Shown here: positions 7,523-8,473 of the stretch, in pieces | How the letters are laid out: each line of letters opens with the position of its first letter | Position numbering within the stretch: position 1 is the first letter of the stretch | NCBI GenBank assembly: GCA_947175805.1 | Contig: CAMWOF010000092.1 | Coordinates: 1 to 8,473, forward strand | Source of the DNA: an uncultured Clostridiaceae bacterium | Lineage (GTDB): Bacteria > Bacillota > Clostridia > Lachnospirales > Lachnospiraceae | Direction of reading: 5' to 3' | DNA length: 8,473 nt | Made by a program: the position numbers and the translations under genes | Notes under the pieces: model-generated | Database searches by the model: none | What the model was told of the DNA's origin: nothing | The model's input: only the letters and a program-made list of their open reading frames with translations

Positions 7523-8029
7523 TTACACATTTGCCCCGCAGCATTTTTTATATTTCTTGCCGCTGCCGCATGGGCAAGGGTCATTCCTGCCTACCTTCGG
7601 CGGCTTTATCACCGTCTTTGAAGTCTTTTGCAGCTTATAAAGCGTATCCCGCTTCTCTTTAGAAAAAATCGGTTCCCACTCCTCTAAGGTGTACAGCCAC
7701 TCAGCATTACAGCCTACCATATTCATATAGAGTTTTTCATAATCAATATCCAAAGACACCTTGGTATCCGCTTCCATCTCGTCCACATTATTCGGTGTCT
7801 TCAGGCTCTCATCGATACCGTCCAAGAATCCAACCATAAGCTCTAAGGTTGTCTCATATTTGTCCGCCAACTCCTGTACAGTGCCCTCTACAACTTCCTG
7901 AGGGTTCGCTAACAACTGTTTATAAATCCCCTGTTCTACACCAAAATAATTCAACCAGAACTGTTTTCCCTCCGGTGTTCTGTCATCCAGACCATATGCG
8001 TGGTCGCGCCATTCCTTTAATAAACTCAT
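7523..8029 (-). CDS. SEC-C zinc-motif protein of unknown function
   Basis: 168 residues, soluble and acidic. The C-terminus GRNDPCPCGSGKKYKKCCG (147-165) is a textbook SEC-C motif: Cys152-x-Cys154, eight residues, then Cys163-Cys164, binding one zinc ion. The same motif ends SecA, where it contacts SecB and ribosomes, and it is also found on many small proteins of unknown role. The helical region 1-140 (FWLNYFGVEQGIYKQLLANP at 24-43, then KLYMNMVGCNAEWLYTLEEW at 99-118) has no function I can name. The ATG at 8029 follows GGAAGG by 7 bases. The gene has its own promoter about 110 bases upstream and heads the leftward gene run. An 86-base gap with a weak hairpin separates it from gltX, so read-through into gltX is possible but not certain. 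Confidence 0.9.
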   Translation of the reverse strand: MSLLKEWRDHAYGLDDRTPEGKQFWLNYFGVEQGIYKQLLANPQEVVEGTVQELADKYETTLELMVGFLDGIDESLKTPNNVDEMEADTKVSLDIDYEKLYMNMVGCNAEWLYTLEEWEPIFSKEKRDTLYKLQKTSKTVIKPPKVGRNDPCPCGSGKKYKKCCGANV

Positions 8030-8141
8030 TGATATACCTTCCTTTTTTCACTCTGCACGCAGTCAAAATCTGCAAATACGCCGAACCTTCAAAGCCGGCT
8101 GCCATTCTATGCCTGTCCTTTTTCCTTATCCTTCCAGACAC
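8030..8141 (-). other. Predicted 5' leader of the SEC-C gene
   Basis: If transcription starts about 7 bases past the -10 box, the mRNA has a leader of about 110 bases. It is purine-rich at its start and includes a small hairpin (GCCG and CGGC arms, about 8079-8098) and a CTGC/GCAG repeat nearer the gene. I recognise no known riboswitch, T-box or protein-binding leader in it. The leader ends with AAGGAAGG, the ribosome site of the SEC-C gene. Confidence 0.4.
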
Positions 8142-8147
8142 TTCCAT

Positions 8148-8176
8148 AGTATAGCAAAATTAAACTTTTTTTTCAA
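8148..8176 (-). promoter_or_regulatory. Sigma-A-type promoter of the SEC-C gene
   Basis: Read on the minus strand, TTGAAA (8176-8171) and TATACT (8153-8148) are separated by exactly 17 bases. The boxes match the TTGACA and TATAAT consensus at five of six positions each. The spacer is AT-rich, with an A-run next to the -35 box. The predicted start is near 8141 and the first gene reached is the SEC-C gene at 8029. This is the best promoter I see in the window and probably serves the leftward genes. Confidence 0.8.
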
Positions 8177-8187
8177 TACATTTGTAT
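8176..8187. promoter_or_regulatory. TACAnnTGTA palindrome overlapping the -35 box
   Basis: ATACAAATGTAT (minus strand) is an inverted repeat with 5-base arms and a 2-base centre. Its core TACA-AA-TGTA fits the operator pattern known for BlaI/MecI/CopY-type repressors. It shares one base with the -35 hexamer, a position where a bound protein would affect RNA polymerase. No regulator gene of this class is in the window and the region is AT-rich, so this is a candidate operator only. Confidence 0.35.
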
Positions 8188-8215
8188 AAAAACCGGGGAA
8201 CTGCCAATAATACTA

Positions 8216-8315
8216 TTAGTCTTCGTCAGAAATGACAAAGATCAGCGTATCATCTTTTCCTGTCATCGATTCATCCCCCCCCAGATGGCAGGAATGGATA
8301 TTGCTTATCCTCCCC
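8216..8315 (-). other. Non-coding stretch with small inverted repeats and a G run
   Basis: This is the rest of the gap between the terminator and the SEC-C promoter. On the minus strand it contains GGATA/TATCC arms around a five-base loop (about 8299-8313), an 8-base G run (8275-8282) flanked by CATC and GATG, outer CCTG/CAGG arms, and three copies of GATGA within about 25 bases. A 16-codon open frame starts at the ATG at 8266. I see no recognised RNA family and no supported gene. Confidence 0.3.
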
Positions 8316-8321
8316 TTTTTA

Positions 8322-8354
8322 AAAGGCTACCCAATGACAAATTGGATAGCCTTT
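8322..8354 (-). terminator. Hairpin terminator after the right-edge gene
   Basis: The arms AAAGGCTA-CCAAT type (8322-8335) and their complement (8341-8354) form a stem around a 5-base loop. It starts 4 bases after the stop codon of the right-edge gene. In minus-strand RNA all 14 positions pair, with one U-G pair (8346 and 8330), while plus-strand RNA has a C-A mismatch there. The U-run is short on the minus side (four U, then A) and better on the plus side (GTTTTTATTTT), so it may stop transcription in both directions. The assigned strand rests on the gene next to it. Confidence 0.75.
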
Positions 8355-8358
8355 GTTT

Positions 8359-8473
8359 TTATTTTCCATACTTTAACAAAACGCCCTTTATCTCTTTCAC
8401 ATAATTCCCTTCTAAAATATCCTCCTCGTCCAGATTCTGTTCGGAGCCCTCCATAACTGTTTCCTCGTCGGTT
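8359..8473 (-). CDS. C-terminal end of an unrecognised gene, cut off by the window edge
   Basis: The last 37 codons before a TAA at 8359-8361 are open to the right edge. The residues are strongly acidic at first (EGSEQNLDEEDILEGNY) and end in a short basic stretch, KEIKGVLLKYGK. Such a polar tail gives no family clue. A strong hairpin directly after the stop and the absence of other supported frames here make a real gene end likely. It has its own terminator and the next gene has its own promoter, so it is probably a separate transcription unit from the SEC-C and gltX genes. Confidence 0.55.
   Translation of the reverse strand, partial: TDEETVMEGSEQNLDEEDILEGNYVKEIKGVLLKYGK

Noticed and set aside
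7983..8147. Open frame of 54 codons on the minus strand from an ATG at 8147, overlapping the start of the SEC-C gene in another frame
   Set aside because: Its first ATG lies upstream of the predicted transcription start and has no ribosome site; an internal ATG at 8105 has only a weak one. The overlap with a well-supported gene start makes chance more likely.
8232..8456. Plus-strand frame of 74 codons running through the terminator
   Set aside because: It crosses a strong hairpin with a U-run, has no ribosome site and reads as low-complexity antisense to the right-edge gene end.

Overview
The window looks like chromosomal DNA from a low-to-mid GC Firmicute, most plausibly a clostridial gut anaerobe of the Lachnospiraceae type. 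This rests on strong AGGAGG-type ribosome binding sites, tight gene spacing, a consensus sigma-A promoter, and the flavour of the proteins (a DHHW/MBOAT pair, a short SEC-C protein, a UvrD-like helicase). Every gene I can support lies on the minus strand, so transcription runs from right to left. I saw no tRNA, rRNA, CRISPR array or insertion sequence.

Right end (8473 to 8030): the last 37 codons of an unrecognised gene end at 8359. A strong hairpin terminator (8322-8354) follows within a few bases. About 330 bases without a supported gene come next. They hold small inverted repeats, an 8-base G run, a TACAnnTGTA palindrome and a near-consensus promoter (TTGAAA, 17 bases, TATACT) that drives leftward into the next gene.

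Main run (8029 to 1299): a SEC-C zinc-motif protein is followed by glutamyl-tRNA synthetase (gltX), a UvrD/PcrA-like DNA helicase, an MBOAT membrane O-acyltransferase and a DHHW (AlgX/AlgJ-like) extracytoplasmic protein. From gltX onward the gaps are only 11 to 18 bases and each gene has its own Shine-Dalgarno site, which suggests one operon. Translation and DNA-maintenance genes thus share a transcript with a two-gene module that probably O-acylates a cell-surface polymer: the MBOAT protein moves the acyl group across the membrane and the DHHW protein acts on the outer face.

Left end (1247 to 1): a DinB/YfiT-type putative metal-binding protein and an unrecognised gene that runs off the window form a pair 27 bases apart. 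This pair is clearly more AT-rich than the rest (20/60 G+C in one sampled line, against 33/60 inside the helicase gene), which suggests a different origin from the operon upstream. I found no clearly new system. The most interesting points are the palindrome at the promoter, the odd operon content and the composition break near 1290.
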